64,000 bases of DNA from Cymbidium sinense. Its lineage: Eukaryota > Streptophyta > Magnoliopsida > Asparagales > Orchidaceae. Below the pieces are notes generated by a model, which saw only the letters and a list, made by a program, of their open reading frames with translations, did no database searches and was not told where the DNA came from. The stretch spans positions 24,143,808 to 24,207,807 of the forward strand of contig CM038214.1 in NCBI GenBank assembly GCA_021442155.1, in the 5' to 3' direction. Below are positions 34,055-45,990 of the stretch, one piece after another. The position numbers and the translations under genes were made by a program. Numbering within the stretch: position 1 is the first letter of the stretch; every line of letters starts with the position of its first letter.

Positions 34055-35555
34055 CATTTTTCCTCAAATTGGTGGATTAGTGGTAGCTCCTTGGTTTTTG
34101 CTTATTTTCTATTTTCTCCTTCGTGGTGACTGCTTGATCTATGGGGGTTGGAGGGGACTTTACTTGCATCTGGCCTATTTTCTCTCCTTCCTCATTTATT
34201 GCTAGTGGTTGGGTGGCCTTCCTTGGTTTTTTTCCTTGGTTGTTTGTTTGGCTGGGTGACTACCATTTCTATTTCTTGGTTTTTTTGATGATCTCTAAGA
34301 GGGTTGTGGCTATGCTTGCTGTTGCTTTTTCCACCTATTTTGGGCTCTATTTTGGGTTAGCCTTTTGTTTTGGTGCCAATGATTGGATCCTCTATGGTTT
34401 GGTTGTTGAGTGGCAGCTATTGGTCTCTTCAGAATTTGATTAGCTTTGGTTTTTTAATAGTTTTTTTGTTATTTTTCCAAGTTTGTGTTGGGGATTCCTA
34501 TTAGTTGGCTATTTTCTCTTTTGATTGGCATGAGGATAGCTATTTTGTGGTTTTTTTTCCTTCCTGACCTGATTATGGCTGATTTTATTGGTATTATCAC
34601 TACCTGCTGGATTGATGGCATCCTTTTCTCTACCTGGATTGGTCTAGTGTCTACTATTGACTGGTTGTAGCTCTCCATTGCTTAGAGCTTTGATGCCTAT
34701 TTGAATGATGGTTGTTGTTAATTTTTATTTTGTTTTAGTCTCTTTTTAAGCTATTATATTAGATGTTGCTATGCTTCTGAATTGGCTTGTCCTTTTGAAT
34801 TCTTCCTTGTTGGTGGTGGCTCTATTACTGACTTTGTTGTATCTTAGGTGGCTGGCTATTTGTGATTGGTTTGCTATGGTTTTGTTGGTTGTTTAGTTGT
34901 TGGCTAGCTACTGGCTAGCTATTTCTTTGATTGCTAATGCAGGTTCTCAAAGCCTTTGGGTTGCTTTCTTTCGATGTTGGCTTGTATCAGGAATGCTGGC
35001 TATGATCGCCCTCATGTTACCCATATCATCAATTTTGGTTGGTAGCATTGCATATGAATATAACCCTTCTTAGAAAGTTTGGATGCTCATATGCATTATT
35101 GCCTTTTAAGAAGATCTTAATTGAGCCCGAGCCTTCTCTTTCTCAGCTCTCTCTAATAGATTTCATTATCCTTATTCTTGTTAGCTATGACTATTGCATT
35201 TGTAGTGTTTTGCATATTAAATTTATTGGTTGGAACTTTTCAAATGGAATGATCGTTACTCAGTTAATTCAAGAGCTGTGGATGTGGATCTTGCTATCTT
35301 GCCTCCCAAATGGGATCATGATCTGCTGCTGACTAGTCTTTTGATATTATTTTTTACTTATATTGTACTAGCCTTAATCTATCTTTTCCTCTTTTGCTTT
35401 TCTAGTTGTTGTTTTTCTCTTTGTTTTTCCATTGTACATAGATGGGGGCTTAGCTCTTTAAGTTCCTTGTTCACAGTAGATCTTTGAGCTTTACCCTCTT
35501 AAGGACATTGTATCCTTTTCTTTTATTGTAATAAAATTCTAACTTTCCTTATAAA
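34055..35555 (+). mobile_element. L1 LINE 3'UTR fragment, copy B
   Basis: Same sequence as 17521-18929 from about 34165 onward, with about 110 bp more at the 5' side. The signature lies at 35058-35090, AAGGACATTGTATCC at 35501-35515 and TGTAATAAAATTC at 35527. The tail is short (ATAAAAC). It is probably a duplicated copy of the fragment at 17521, with a later deletion or rearrangement at one 5' edge. No coding is recognised. Confidence 0.8.
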
Positions 35556-36637
35556 ACTCTAAACCTTAAATTCTAACCTAACCCTCATAAAACCCTAAAC
35601 CTAAACCCTAAACCCTAAAAACCTTAAACCTAAACCCTAAACCCTAAACCAAACCAACCCTACTGAACTAATCTAACCACTGAGCCACAACCTAATCACT
35701 AAACCAAACCTAAACCCTAAACACTACCTAAACCCTCTAAACCATAAACTAACCCTAGCCAAACCTAAACCTAAATCTTAAACCTGACCTAAACCATAAA
35801 CCTAAACTGAGCCCCAAAACCCAAACCAAACAAAACCCAACCTGGCCTAAAACAAAAAACCCTAAAACTAAATAAACCTAAAATAAAATAAAATCTAAAA
35901 TTAAAAAAAATAAAAAAAATAAAAACCTAATCTAAAACCTAAACTTAAAAATAAAATAAAATAAAAAATTAAAACTAAACTAAAACAAAATAAATAAAAA
36001 CCTAAACTAAACTAAAAAAAATAAAATAAACCAAAAAATAAAACCTAAACATAAAATAAAAATAAAATCAACCTAAAATATAATAAAATAAGAACCAAAG
36101 AAAAACCTAAACCTAAATAATAAACCAAAAATTAAAACCAAAAAATAAATAAAAAATATAACCCAAACCCTAAAGTAAAGAAAAAACCTAAACCTAAAAT
36201 ATAGTAAAATGAATCTAAACCTAAACTAAAATAAACTAAACTAAAATAAATAAAACATAATTCTAAACCTAAAATAAACTAAACCTAAACCAAGAACTTT
36301 ACTAAATAAAATAAAATAAACTAAAAATTAACCTAAACCAAAACTAAAAAAAAAACCTAAAAATAAACCTAAATTAAAAACTTTAAACCTAAATGTAAAA
36401 AAAAATAATTAAAACCATAAAATCTAAAATAAAATAAAACCAAAACCTAAAATAAAATAAAACTAAACTCAAAATGAACATAAACTAAACCTACTAAAAA
36501 TAAACTAAAAAAACCTAAAACTAAAATAAGATTAAAAAATAAACCTAAATAAAATATAAAATAAAATAAATAAACTAAATAAACATAAACCTACCATCTC
36601 CTTTTAATTAAAAACCTAAACCCTAAAACTAACCCCC
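35556..36637. repeat. CCCTAAA variants and AATAAA-type array
   Basis: CCCTAAA with CTGAGCCAC-type variants to about 35870, one degenerate monomer, then CCATCTCCTTTTAATTAAAA (36594), a diverged junction motif. Confidence 0.75.
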
Positions 36638-37200
36638 TACCTGGCGCGACCCTAAACCCTAAACATGCCGGAAAAACTGACAGGCAGCCCAGGCCCTAAG
36701 AAAACCCTGGGCCCTGGGTGATCCATGATCAGCCCAGGCTGAGGCACCCTGCCTGAGCCAAACCACTAAACCCTTAGACTATGACAGCCCAGGCACTGGG
36801 CCCTGGGCCTGACCACAGGCCCTAATCTGGGCCACATAAGCCACAGGCCTAAACCACTGGGCCCTGAGGCTGGGCCATAAACCCAGGCCCAGACCCAGAT
36901 ACCCTGGGCTGAGGCTGACCTGAGCCCAGGGCTCTGAGGCCTGGGCCATGAGGCCTGCCCCACTCACTGAGTCCTGGGCCCAAAATGGACCCTGGGCCAA
37001 CCCCCAAAGCAGGACCCTAGGCCCCAGAAACTGGGCACAGAGCCCACTAGACCTGGGCCCTACTAGGCACTGGGCCCTGGGCTCTGAGCCACCAGAACCC
37101 TGGGCCAGGCTAGATGTATGACCCTAGACCAGGCCTGAGCCACTGGGCCTAACAGGCCACCATCCTAAGGCCTTAAAACCTAAAACCTACAAAACCAGCA
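36638..37200. repeat. GC-rich CCCTGGG-type patch 3
   Basis: The densest of the three: GGGCCCTGGGCCTGACC, GGCCCTGGGCTCTGAGCC and CCCTGGGCCAGGC. Minus-strand open frames of 65-73 codons arise from repeated GGCCC words and encode only biased A/G/P/Q/W/L stretches, so they are not called as genes. Confidence 0.7.
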
Positions 37201-38042
37201 TAAACTAAATATACCTAAAGTAAAATAAATAAAACAAACCTAAACCAAGATAAAATAAAAAAATAAAATAAAAATAAAACCTAGGTAAAATTAAAATAAA
37301 TAAAACCTAAACCTAAAAGATTAAAATAAAAAATTTAAAAAAAAAAACTAAAATAAAATAAATAAATAAAAAAAATAAAAACTAAAAATAAAATGAACTT
37401 AGATAAAACCTAAATAAAATGAAAACTAAAGATAAAATAAAAATAAAATAAACTTAAATAATATAAAATAAAAACCTAAACCGAAAAAACAAACCTAAAA
37501 ATAAATAAAAAATAAAACCTAAACCCTAAACTAAAAAAAACATAAACCTAAAATAAATATGAAATAAACAAAATAAAATAAACTTAAACCTAAAATAAAA
37601 TAAACTAAACTAAAATAAACAAAACCTAAAACCTAAAATAAACTAAACTTAAACCTAAACCTAAACTAAATAAAATAAAATAAACTAAAAATAAACCTAA
37701 ACCTAAACTAAAAAAAATAAAACATAAAAATAAAATTAAAATACAAACCTAAAACTTAAACATAAAGAATTAAAATAAAAACCTAAACATAAACCTGAAA
37801 ATAAATAAATAAAACCTAAAAAATAAAAATAAAAATAAATCTCAACTAAAAAATAAACTAAAACTTAAACCTAAGCCTAAAAAATAAACTAAAATAAAAA
37901 ACCTAAAAAAATAAATAAAGTTAAAATAAATAAACTAAACTAAATTAAAATAAAAAAGAAACCAAAATTAAAATAAGAAATAAAGTAAACTAAAATAAAT
38001 AAAAAATATGCTAAATATACTAAATAAATGTAAACATACCAA
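37201..38042. repeat. AATAAA/CCTAAA-type array, one monomer
   Basis: Full-looking copy of the monomer ending AAATAAATGTAAACATACCAA just before the motif that hosts the RTE insertion. Confidence 0.8.
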
Positions 38043-38060
38043 TTTACTTAATTTTAAGAC
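38043..38060. repeat. Target-site duplication, left copy (18 bp)
   Basis: TTTACTTAATTTTAAGAC, identical to 41043-41060. It coincides with the junction motif of the higher-order repeat. Confidence 0.9.
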
Positions 38061-41042
38061 CACAACAACAACAACAACAAGCCTTTATCCACTAAATGGG
38101 GTCGGCGACATGAATCCTTCATCTCCATTGTGTCCTATTATGTGTCAAATTCTCATTTAATTCAAGTATACTTAGGTCATTTTTTATACATCTTAATCAA
38201 GTCTTTTTAGGTCTACCTCTACCTTTCTTAACATAAGGTAAATCTAATGCATCTACTCTCCCAACCGGGTCATTAGACGGTCGACACTTTATTTGGCCAA
38301 ACCATCTAAGGCGAGTCTCTCTATTCTTATCTACCACTGAAGCTACTCCAACATTTTCTTGAACATACTCATTTCATATTTTATCTCTAAGAGTAAAGCC
38401 ACTCATCCACCTGAGCATCCTCATCTCTGTAACACTTAACTTAGTCTTATGCTTCTCTTTTGTGGCCAGATTCTACACCATAAGTCATTGCAGGTCTTAC
38501 CACCATCTTATAAAATTTTCCCTTAAGTTTAAGTGGAACTTTTCTATCACACAACAGGATAGATGCATTCCTCCACTTCAACCATCCAACTTGAATTCTA
38601 CTAATAACATCTCCATCTATTTCACCATCATTTTGAACAATAGAACCTAAATATCTGAATCACTTACACCTATTAATGACTTATTCACCTAATATCATAA
38701 CACTACCACTAGAGCTTCTACAATTAAAATTACACTCCATATATTCAATTTTAGATATACTTAAATAAAACCTTTAGACTCTGATGTTGACATCCATAAT
38801 TGAAGTATCTCTTGGACTCCCTCTCTAGTCTTATCAATAAGAAGAATGTCATCAACAAAATGCATACACCAAGGTACATCTTCTTGTAAATGCCTAGTAA
38901 GAACATCCATAACTAAAGCAAAAAAAGATAAGGGCTTAAAGTTGATCCTTGATGTAATCCAACTGAAATCGAAAAATATTTTGTCAATCCTCGTGTTTGG
39001 ACACAAGTAATAGCTATAGTATACATATCCTTAATTACTTGAATATAACCAATATTAACTCCTTTCTGTTCTAGAACACTCCAAAGAACATCTCTTGAAA
39101 CTTTAGCATAAGCTTTCTATAAATCAATAAATATCATATGTAGATCCTCCTTACTTTCTCTATACTTCTCCATCAAACCTCTTAACAAATGTATGTAACA
39201 TCCATAGTAGATCTACGGCATAAAACCAAGCGATTGTGAGAAACTTTTGTATCACATCATATGTCTCAATTACTCTCTCCCATAATTTTAATGTATGACA
39301 CATTAACTTAATTCCTCTATAATTTGCACACTCTTGTGCATCACCTTTATTCTTAAATATAGAAACTAACACTTTTCCACTCGACATCTTTTAGTCTTTA
39401 AAATAACATTAATAAGATTTGTAAGCCAAGAAATTCCTTGATCTCCTAAACATTTCCACACTTCTATTAGAATATCATCAGGTCCTACTGCTTTTCCATA
39501 TTTCATTTTTTTAAAGTTTCTCTAACTTCAGACTCACTAATACGATGATAAAAATAAAATTCTCTATTTTTTTTAGGGTATTAAAGTTACTAAAATCAAT
39601 TGTACTTTCAGATCCTTCATTGAAAAGTTTATCAAAATACCTCATCCTCCTATTTTCAATATCTTTTCTAAGAAAAGCACTTTATTATTTTCATCCTTAA
39701 TACACCTCACTTGAACTAGGTCCTTACTTCTCCTATCTCTTTGGTTAATAACTTATGCATACATCTTTCACCTTCTTTGGTATCTAATCTATTGTATAAA
39801 TCACTAAAAGCTAAATTTTTTGCATCATATATTTCTTTAGAATCTCTGAGACTTTATATCTTTCTCAATTCTCCAAGTTTTTACATATAAACCAAGTTTT
39901 ATAACAATGCTTCTTATTTCTTATCTTTTCTTGCACACTCTAACTCCACCACCAACTATTTTTATTAAAAAAGTTTTTCCTTTTGATTCTCCAAGCACAT
40001 TTTAGCAAATTACCTAATTTTGCTTGACTTTTCCACATAACATTAGCTTCCTTATGAACATCCCAAATATTAAGCTCTTATAGCTTGCTCTTAAAAATAT
40101 TTTTATTTGTGTTCTTTAAGTGTCCCCATCTAATCCTAGGATAATAATTTGATTTATTTTTCCTCTTACAATCTTTCATCTTAAAATCTAAAACTAATAA
40201 TCGATGTTGGGTACTTAAACTTTCACTTGGAATGACCTTACAATCTTTACAATCTAAATGATCTTTTTTTCTTATCAAAAAATAATCAATCTATTTTTTA
40301 CTAGATCCATTTTTATAAGTAATAATATGTTCTTCTCTTTTCTTAAATAAAATATTAGCAACTACAAAATCATAAGCTAAAGCAAAATCTAATATAGTCC
40401 TACCTTCTTTTAGTCACTCCCAAAATCCATGTTCTAAAATTTTCTTTTGAACTTACATCCAAACTTACTTGAGGAGCATAAACACTTATAACATTGATAA
40501 TATTAGTATTAACAATAATCTTTAAAGCTATAATTCTTTCTCCACATCTAATAATAATATTATCTTTCAAACTTTTATCTATAATCACACCTACACCATT
40601 TCTAGTTTGACTTGAGTACCAAAGTTTAAAACCTAAACTATCAATCTCCTTGGCCTTCTCCCCAACCTATTTAGTTTCTTGAACACATATAATATTTATC
40701 TTTCTATGAACCATAATATCTATTAATTCCATTAATTTACCTGTAAGAGTACCTATATTCCAAGATCCCAACCTAATTCCAGTTTCATGGACTAACTTCT
40801 TTGCATGCATCCTTCCATAATGTGGGAACCCTTGCTTATTTAACACTACACTGGCACCAATGCCCGTACACTTGCACATTTTCAACGTATTCAAGCCATG
40901 GCGTAAACTTCAAGGGATTCCAGCATTAACATAAAGATTTAAAGGATTTATGTCATGATTATTTCGACAAGTTTTACGCTGGTTGTCAACTACCTATTGT
41001 AACCCTCCACTTTTCACGTCCAAACTTGGGAATTGACAAAGT
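38061..41042 (-). mobile_element. Full-length RTE-clade LINE (decayed)
   Basis: 2982 bp between perfect 18-bp duplications. On the minus strand it begins ACTTTGTCAATTCCCAAG, includes a leader of about 150 bp and one ORF, and ends GGGATAAAGGC-TTG(TTG)n. It matches the nested plus-strand copy at 6930-9767 along its length and keeps sequence after FVDD that the plus copy lacks. Complete ends and an intact target-site duplication suggest it is a relatively late insertion compared with the array, although its ORF is broken. Confidence 0.92.
38080..40900 (-). pseudogene. RTE polyprotein remnant: AP endonuclease, RT and C-terminal domain
   Basis: From 40894: MNTLKMCKCTGIG leader, then IRLGSWNIGTLTGKLMELID and INIICVQETK (endonuclease N-terminal). 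DKSLKDN and VINVISVYAPQVSLDVSS-like codons lie at 40440-40588, and DCKDCKVIPSES with HRLLVLDFKMK at 40150-40270. RT blocks: KNKGDAQECANYRGIKLMCH (about 39290-39350), then DVLTRHLQEDVPWCMHFVDD with the catalytic FVDD at 38848-38859. The C-terminal block (MRML-W-MSGFTLR, RWFGQIK, GRGRPKKTW) lies at 38200-38430. Stops and frame changes occur at several places. In the family this one protein nicks the target and copies the RNA; here it is dead. Confidence 0.87.
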
Positions 41043-41060
41043 TTTACTTAATTTTAAGAC
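41043..41060. repeat. Target-site duplication, right copy (18 bp)
   Basis: Identical to 38043-38060. It is followed by TAAAAAAACC, the normal continuation of the junction motif. Confidence 0.9.
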
Positions 41061-41757
41061 TAAAAAAACCTTAAACCTAAATCCTAAACCTACAACCCTA
41101 AACCCTAAACCCTAATAAATCCAAAACCAATAAACATAAATCCTAAACTAACCTAAAACCCTAAACCCTAAACCCTAAATAAAAGATAAAAAAACTAACT
41201 CTAAACCCTAAACCCTTAACCTAAAACCCTAAGCCCTAAAACCCCTAAACCCTAAACCTAAAACCCACAAACTACTGACCCTAAACCCCAAACCCACCTA
41301 AACTAATCTAAACTTAAACATAAACCTAAAAAATAAACTAAACTAAAAAACCTAAACTAAAATAAACAAACCTAAACTATATAAATAAAACTAAATAAAA
41401 AAACAAACATAGACAAAAAAATAAACTAAATAAACCTAAACCTATCAATTTACTAAACTTAAAAAAAAAAACCTTAAACCTTAAATCCTAAACCCTAAAC
41501 CCTAAACCATAAAACCTAAATCTACAACCCTAAAGCTACAACCCTAAACCCTAAATCCTAAACCCTAAAAAACCTTACACCCTGACTTAAACCTAAAAGC
41601 AAACACACCATAAACCTAAACCCTAAAATCATAAACACTAAAACCCTAAACTTTAACCCCAGACTAAATCTTAAACCTAAACCCTAACCTTAAACATAAA
41701 CCTAAAGTAACTAAATAAAAAAAAAAAAACCTATAAACCTAAAACTTAATAAACCTA
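41061..41757. repeat. CCCTAAA tracts, AATAAA array, motif and pre-GRP spacer
   Basis: CCCTAAA variants to about 41300, a short CTAAA/AATAAA stretch, a degenerate motif at 41446 (AATTTACTAAACTTAAAAAA), a CCCTAAA tract, and the spacer AGTAACTAAATAAAAAAAAA at 41706. Confidence 0.8.
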
Positions 41758-42199
41758 AATTGGGAGAACCTTGGTGGCAGAACATCACCTTCCAAGCTCA
41801 ATCTAGATCTGGTGGAGGTAGAGGCGATTATCACAGTCGAGGTGGGGGATCCGGAGGTGCTGGTGGACATGGAAGTGGTGGTCAGAGCAATGGTGATTAG
41901 GGATGAGGGAGGAGTGATGGAGGTTACAGTTGTGGTGATGGCGGAGTGAGAGATCAGGGATATGATGGTGGATCCATACTCGAGAGGTCAGGCGGTTATG
42001 GAGAATGAAGAGAATGGTTAATCGTCATTTGCCTTATGGAACTTGTCTTCCTGGTAGAGGCCAGTTATCTATCTAGGATTTTTTGATTTTTCTCTATGAG
42101 TGCTCATTTTTGCCTATGTCATCGCTGGTCTATAACTTGGTGTTATTTGGTCGATGAAATCTAAAAGAAGAAATGTTGAATCAATTTGAATAAAAAAAA
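41758..42199 (+). pseudogene. GRP retrocopy, copy 6
   Basis: Starts AATTGGGAGAACCTTGGTGGCAG at the shared breakpoint (N-x-N-L-G/D-G-R-N-I-T). Long Gly-rich codons follow with RGDYHSRGGGSGGAGGHGSGG (41818-41885; read with small shifts) and YDGGSxYSRG near 41960. The C-terminal GNWRN region is reduced by deletions (GGAGAATGAAGAGAATGG). The 3'UTR is shortened but recognisable and ends in an A-run. Not functional. Confidence 0.82.
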
Positions 42200-43620
42200 C
42201 CCAAATACCCAAAACTCTAAACTAAAACTTAACCATAAACCTAAAACGTAAATGCTAAACCCTAAAACCCCTAAACCCTAAACCCTAAATCTAAACCCTA
42301 AAATCATAAACCTAAAACTAACTAAAACCAAAACCTAAAACCTAAATAAACTAAAATAAACCTAAATCCTAAAATAAACTAAATAAAAAAATAAAAAAAC
42401 ATAAACTAAATAAAACATTAAAATAAATAAAATAAAACCTAAAAAATATAAAAATAAATAAAATGAAACATAAACTAACCTAAACCTAAACTTACACCTA
42501 AACCAAATCATAAAATAAAAAAATAAAATAAAACTAAAGTAAAATAAAATAAATAAAACCTAAACCTAAACTAAAAATAAAACCTAAATAAAATATAAAA
42601 TAAAAAAATAAATAAACCTAAACCTAAAAAAAATAAACTAATAAAAAACCTAAACCTAAGAAAAAAATATAAAAAAACCTAAACCTAGAAATATAAAATA
42701 AAACCTAAGCCTAAAAAATAAAATAAAAATAAAACTAAATTGAAAAAAATTAAACCTAAACCTAAACCTAAAAAAATAAACTAAAATAAAAAACCTAAAC
42801 TAAAATAAATAAACCTAAAATAAATAAACTAAACTAAATAAAAATAAAATAAACCTTATAAACTAAAATAAACTAAAATAAATAAAAAAATAAACTAAAT
42901 AAACATAAACATACTAGTTTACTTACTTTAAAAAAATAAAAAATAAAAAATTAAATAAAAAACCCCAAACCCTAAAATTAACCTAAACCCTAAACCTACA
43001 ACCCTAAACCCTAAACCCTAAGCCCTAAAACCATAAACCATAAACCCTAAAACATAAACCCTAAACCCTAAAATCTTAAACCCTAAAGCCTACTACCCTA
43101 AACCTTAAACCCTAAACCAGAAACCCCAAACTCTAAACCCTAAACCCAAAAAACCTAAAAACCTAAATCGAAACTGAATAAAACTTACTAATAAAATAAA
43201 TAAAATAAATTAAACATAAATAAATAAAATAAAATAAAATAAAAACCTAAACTAAAACCTAAACCTAAACCTAAAGAAAATAATTTAAAAAATAAAAACT
43301 AATCTTAAATAAAATAAATAAAACCTAAACTAAACTAGAAAAATAAAATAAACCTAAAAATAAAAAACCTAAATAAAATAAAACCTAAACATAAAATAAA
43401 ATATACTTAAAATAAAATGGAATAAAAACTAAATAAAATCTAAACCTATAAAAATAAACCTAAAAATAAAACCTATTTCATAAACTAAAAAAAATCCAAA
43501 ACATAAAATAAACAAAATAAAATAAACCTAAACCTACACAAAAATAAACTAAACTAAAATAAATAAAACCTAAAATAGACCTAAAATAAACCTAAGATTA
43601 AAACCTAAATAAAATAAAAC
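42200..43620. repeat. CCCTAAA and AATAAA-type arrays with junction motif at 42915
   Basis: CCCTAAA to about 42330, one monomer to 42914, motif AGTTTACTTACTTTAAAAAA, CCCTAAA to about 43160, then a second monomer cut by the L1 fragment. No gene is seen. Confidence 0.8.
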
Positions 43621-44143
43621 TTGGCTTTGTTCTTGGTCGTTGGTTTAATCAGTAAGTTGGCTATGATGGATGGATGTTTCCTATTATCCTTTATGGTAGC
43701 ACCATATTTTATTGTAACCCTTCTTCTGAAGTTTGGATGCTCACATATCCTGTTGCTCCTTGAGATGGATGTAACAAAGCCTGAGCCTTATCTAAGATTT
43801 TTATCATTTTGTTCCATTTGTGTACTTAGCTTGTCCTTATTTCTAGATGCTTATCTCTATCTTAAGTTCTTTGTAGGTTTGTGTGTTTGGGGTCAGGTTT
43901 GTGCATCTCTAAGATTTGAGATATAGATGGCTTTTACCCTTCTTAGAATTTTGTTCTATTTCTATCTTAGTTTTATTTTTTCTTTCTTTTGTTTTGGTTT
44001 TTTTGTAATAGGCAGGGGGATTTACCGCTTTAGGCTAATTATATCTATTTTAGTAGTATTTTAGAGATTTATCCCCATTAAGGACCTTTTATCCCTTTCT
44101 TTTTCGCAATAAAATTCTCTCACTTTTGATTTTAAAAAAAAAA
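43621..44143 (+). mobile_element. L1 LINE 3'-end fragment, copy C
   Basis: 5'-truncated, about 520 bp. The signature TGTAACCCTTCTTCTGAAG and GGATGCTC lie at 43718-43742. The terminal words are GGGATTTACCGCTTTAGGC, CCATTAAGGACCTTTTATCC and GCAATAAAATTCTC, then a 10-bp A-run. Only TCCCT separates the A-run from the GRP copy. The 101-codon frame at 43621-43926 is T-rich composition, not a known protein. Confidence 0.82.
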
Positions 44144-44148
44144 TCCCT

Positions 44149-44637
44149 AAGAATTGGTAGAACCTTGATAGCAGGAACATCACCGTCAACCAGGCTCAGT
44201 CAAGATCTGGAGGTGGAGGTGAAGGCAGAGTCGGTGGTTATCGCAGTGGTGGTGGGGAATCTAGAGGTGTAGTGGATATGGAGGTGTTGGTCAAAGCAGT
44301 GGTGGTTATGGTGGCGGGAGGAGCAACGGAGGTTGTAGCCATGGTGGTGGTGGAGAAAGAGATCGGGGATACGATGGTGGATCCCGCTACTCAAAAGGCC
44401 GCAGGTGGTTTTGATGGGAACTGGAGAAACTAAAAAGCGCAATCCGATCTACTGCTTATGGAACTATGTCTTTATAGTAGAGATTGTTCTAGTTATCTAA
44501 GGTTTTTAATTTGCTCTATGTGTGGTCATTTTTTATCTATGTCGTCGCTTGTGTTTTAGAAAACTTGGTGTGTTACTTTGTTGATGAATTCAAAAAGAAG
44601 AAATGTTGAATTTGAATTTTTTTTATGTTAAAAAAAA
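44149..44637 (+). pseudogene. GRP retrocopy, copy 7 (best kept C-terminus)
   Basis: Gives the clearest reading of the ancestral protein: N-L-D-(stop)-Q-E-H near the start in one frame, and the N-I-T-V-N-Q-A-Q-S-R-S-G-G-G-G block from about 44175. Gly-rich blocks with GGYRSGGG and YGGGRSNGG-like codons follow, then RERDRGYDGGSRYS at 44352-44392 and finally GNWRN-stop intact at 44416-44433. This last match to the class IV GRP C-terminus is the main family evidence. The 3'UTR of about 190 bp and an A-run follow. The RRM is absent and frameshifts remain. The usual pre-GRP spacer is replaced by L1 copy C. Confidence 0.87.
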
Positions 44638-45990
44638 CCATAAACCTAAACCCTAAACTAAAACCCGAACTCTAAACCTAAAACCTAAACCCTAAACCCT
44701 GAACCTTAAAACCCTAAACCCTAAACCACCACAAACTAAAATTTTAAAAAATTTAAAATTAAAAAATAAAATAAAACCTGAATCCTAAACCCTAAACCCT
44801 AAAACTAACCTACAACCCTAAACTCTAAATCCTAATCATAAAATCCAAAACCCTAAACCTTAAACCCTAAACCCTAAATCCTAAACCCTAAACCATAAAC
44901 CCTAAATGCTAAACCCTAAACCCTAAATCGTAAACCCTAAAACCTAAAGCCTAAACCTAAACCTAAACCCTAAGCCCTAAACTCTATAAAAAAACCTTAA
45001 ACCCTATACCTTAAACTCTAAACCCTAAACCCTAAACTAAAACCTAAGCCCTAAACAAGAAACCCGAAACCCTAAACACTAAACCATAACCCTAAACCGT
45101 AACACCGTAAACCATAAACCCTAAACCCTAAAACTTAAACCTAAATAAAATAATAAAATAAAATAAAATAAAAACCAAAACTAAAACCTAATCCTAAACC
45201 TAAAACTAAACCAAAACTAAAACTTAATAATAAAATAAAATAAAAATGAAAAACTAAACAAAAAAAAAACCTTAACTACACAAAAAACTAAAATAAAATT
45301 AAAATAAAAAACCTAAATAAAATAAAATCTTAACCTAAATTAAAAATAAAATAAGCCTAAGATAAAATAAAATAAATATTAAATAAAAATCTAAACCTAA
45401 AAAATAATCTTAAAAATGAAACCTAAAAAATAAATAAAATATAACAACTAAACCCAAAACAAAAATAAAACCTAAACCTAAAATAAAAATAAAATAAACA
45501 AAATAAAATAAACCTAAACCCAAACTAAAATAAACTAAACTAAAATAAATAAAACCAAAACCTAAAACTAATATAAACTAAACCAAAACCTAAACTGAAT
45601 AAAATAAAATAAACTAAAAATAAACCTAAGCCTAAACTAAAAAATAAAACCTAAAAAATAAACTTAAAATAATAACCTAAAACCTAAACCTAAGAAAATA
45701 AAATAAAAAACTAAATTTAATCCCAATTATAAAAAATAAATCTTAAACTTGAAAAATAAAATAAGAATAAAACTAACTAAAAAACAAACTTAAACTTGAA
45801 CCTAAACCTAAAAAACAAATAAAAATGAAAAAAAAAACCTAAATTAAAATAAATAAACTTAATATAAATAAACTAAACTAAATATAAATAAAAATAAACC
45901 TAAATAGAAATAAAATATAAAATAAACTAAAATAAATAAAAAATAGACTAAATAAACATAAACCTATCAAAACCCTAAACCCTCACCTTA
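44638..45990. repeat. CCCTAAA tract then AATAAA-type monomer
   Basis: One of the longer CCCTAAA tracts (44640-45140), then a monomer ending AAATAAACATAAACCTATC near 45969 without the full junction motif, as GRP copy 8 follows at once. Confidence 0.82.

Noticed and set aside
36766..37000. Minus-strand G/A/P/W-rich open frames in GC-rich patch 3
   Set aside because: They are the complement of GGCCCTGGG words, with periodic residues and no known domain.
38061..38085. CAACAACAAC run as a microsatellite
   Set aside because: It is the TTG-type 3' tail of the RTE seen on the other strand and also occurs at 16003 and 47093.
44200..44442. 80-codon His/Ser-rich minus-strand frame
   Set aside because: It is the antisense of GRP copy 7; GGT/GGN Gly codons give His/Thr/Pro-rich complements.
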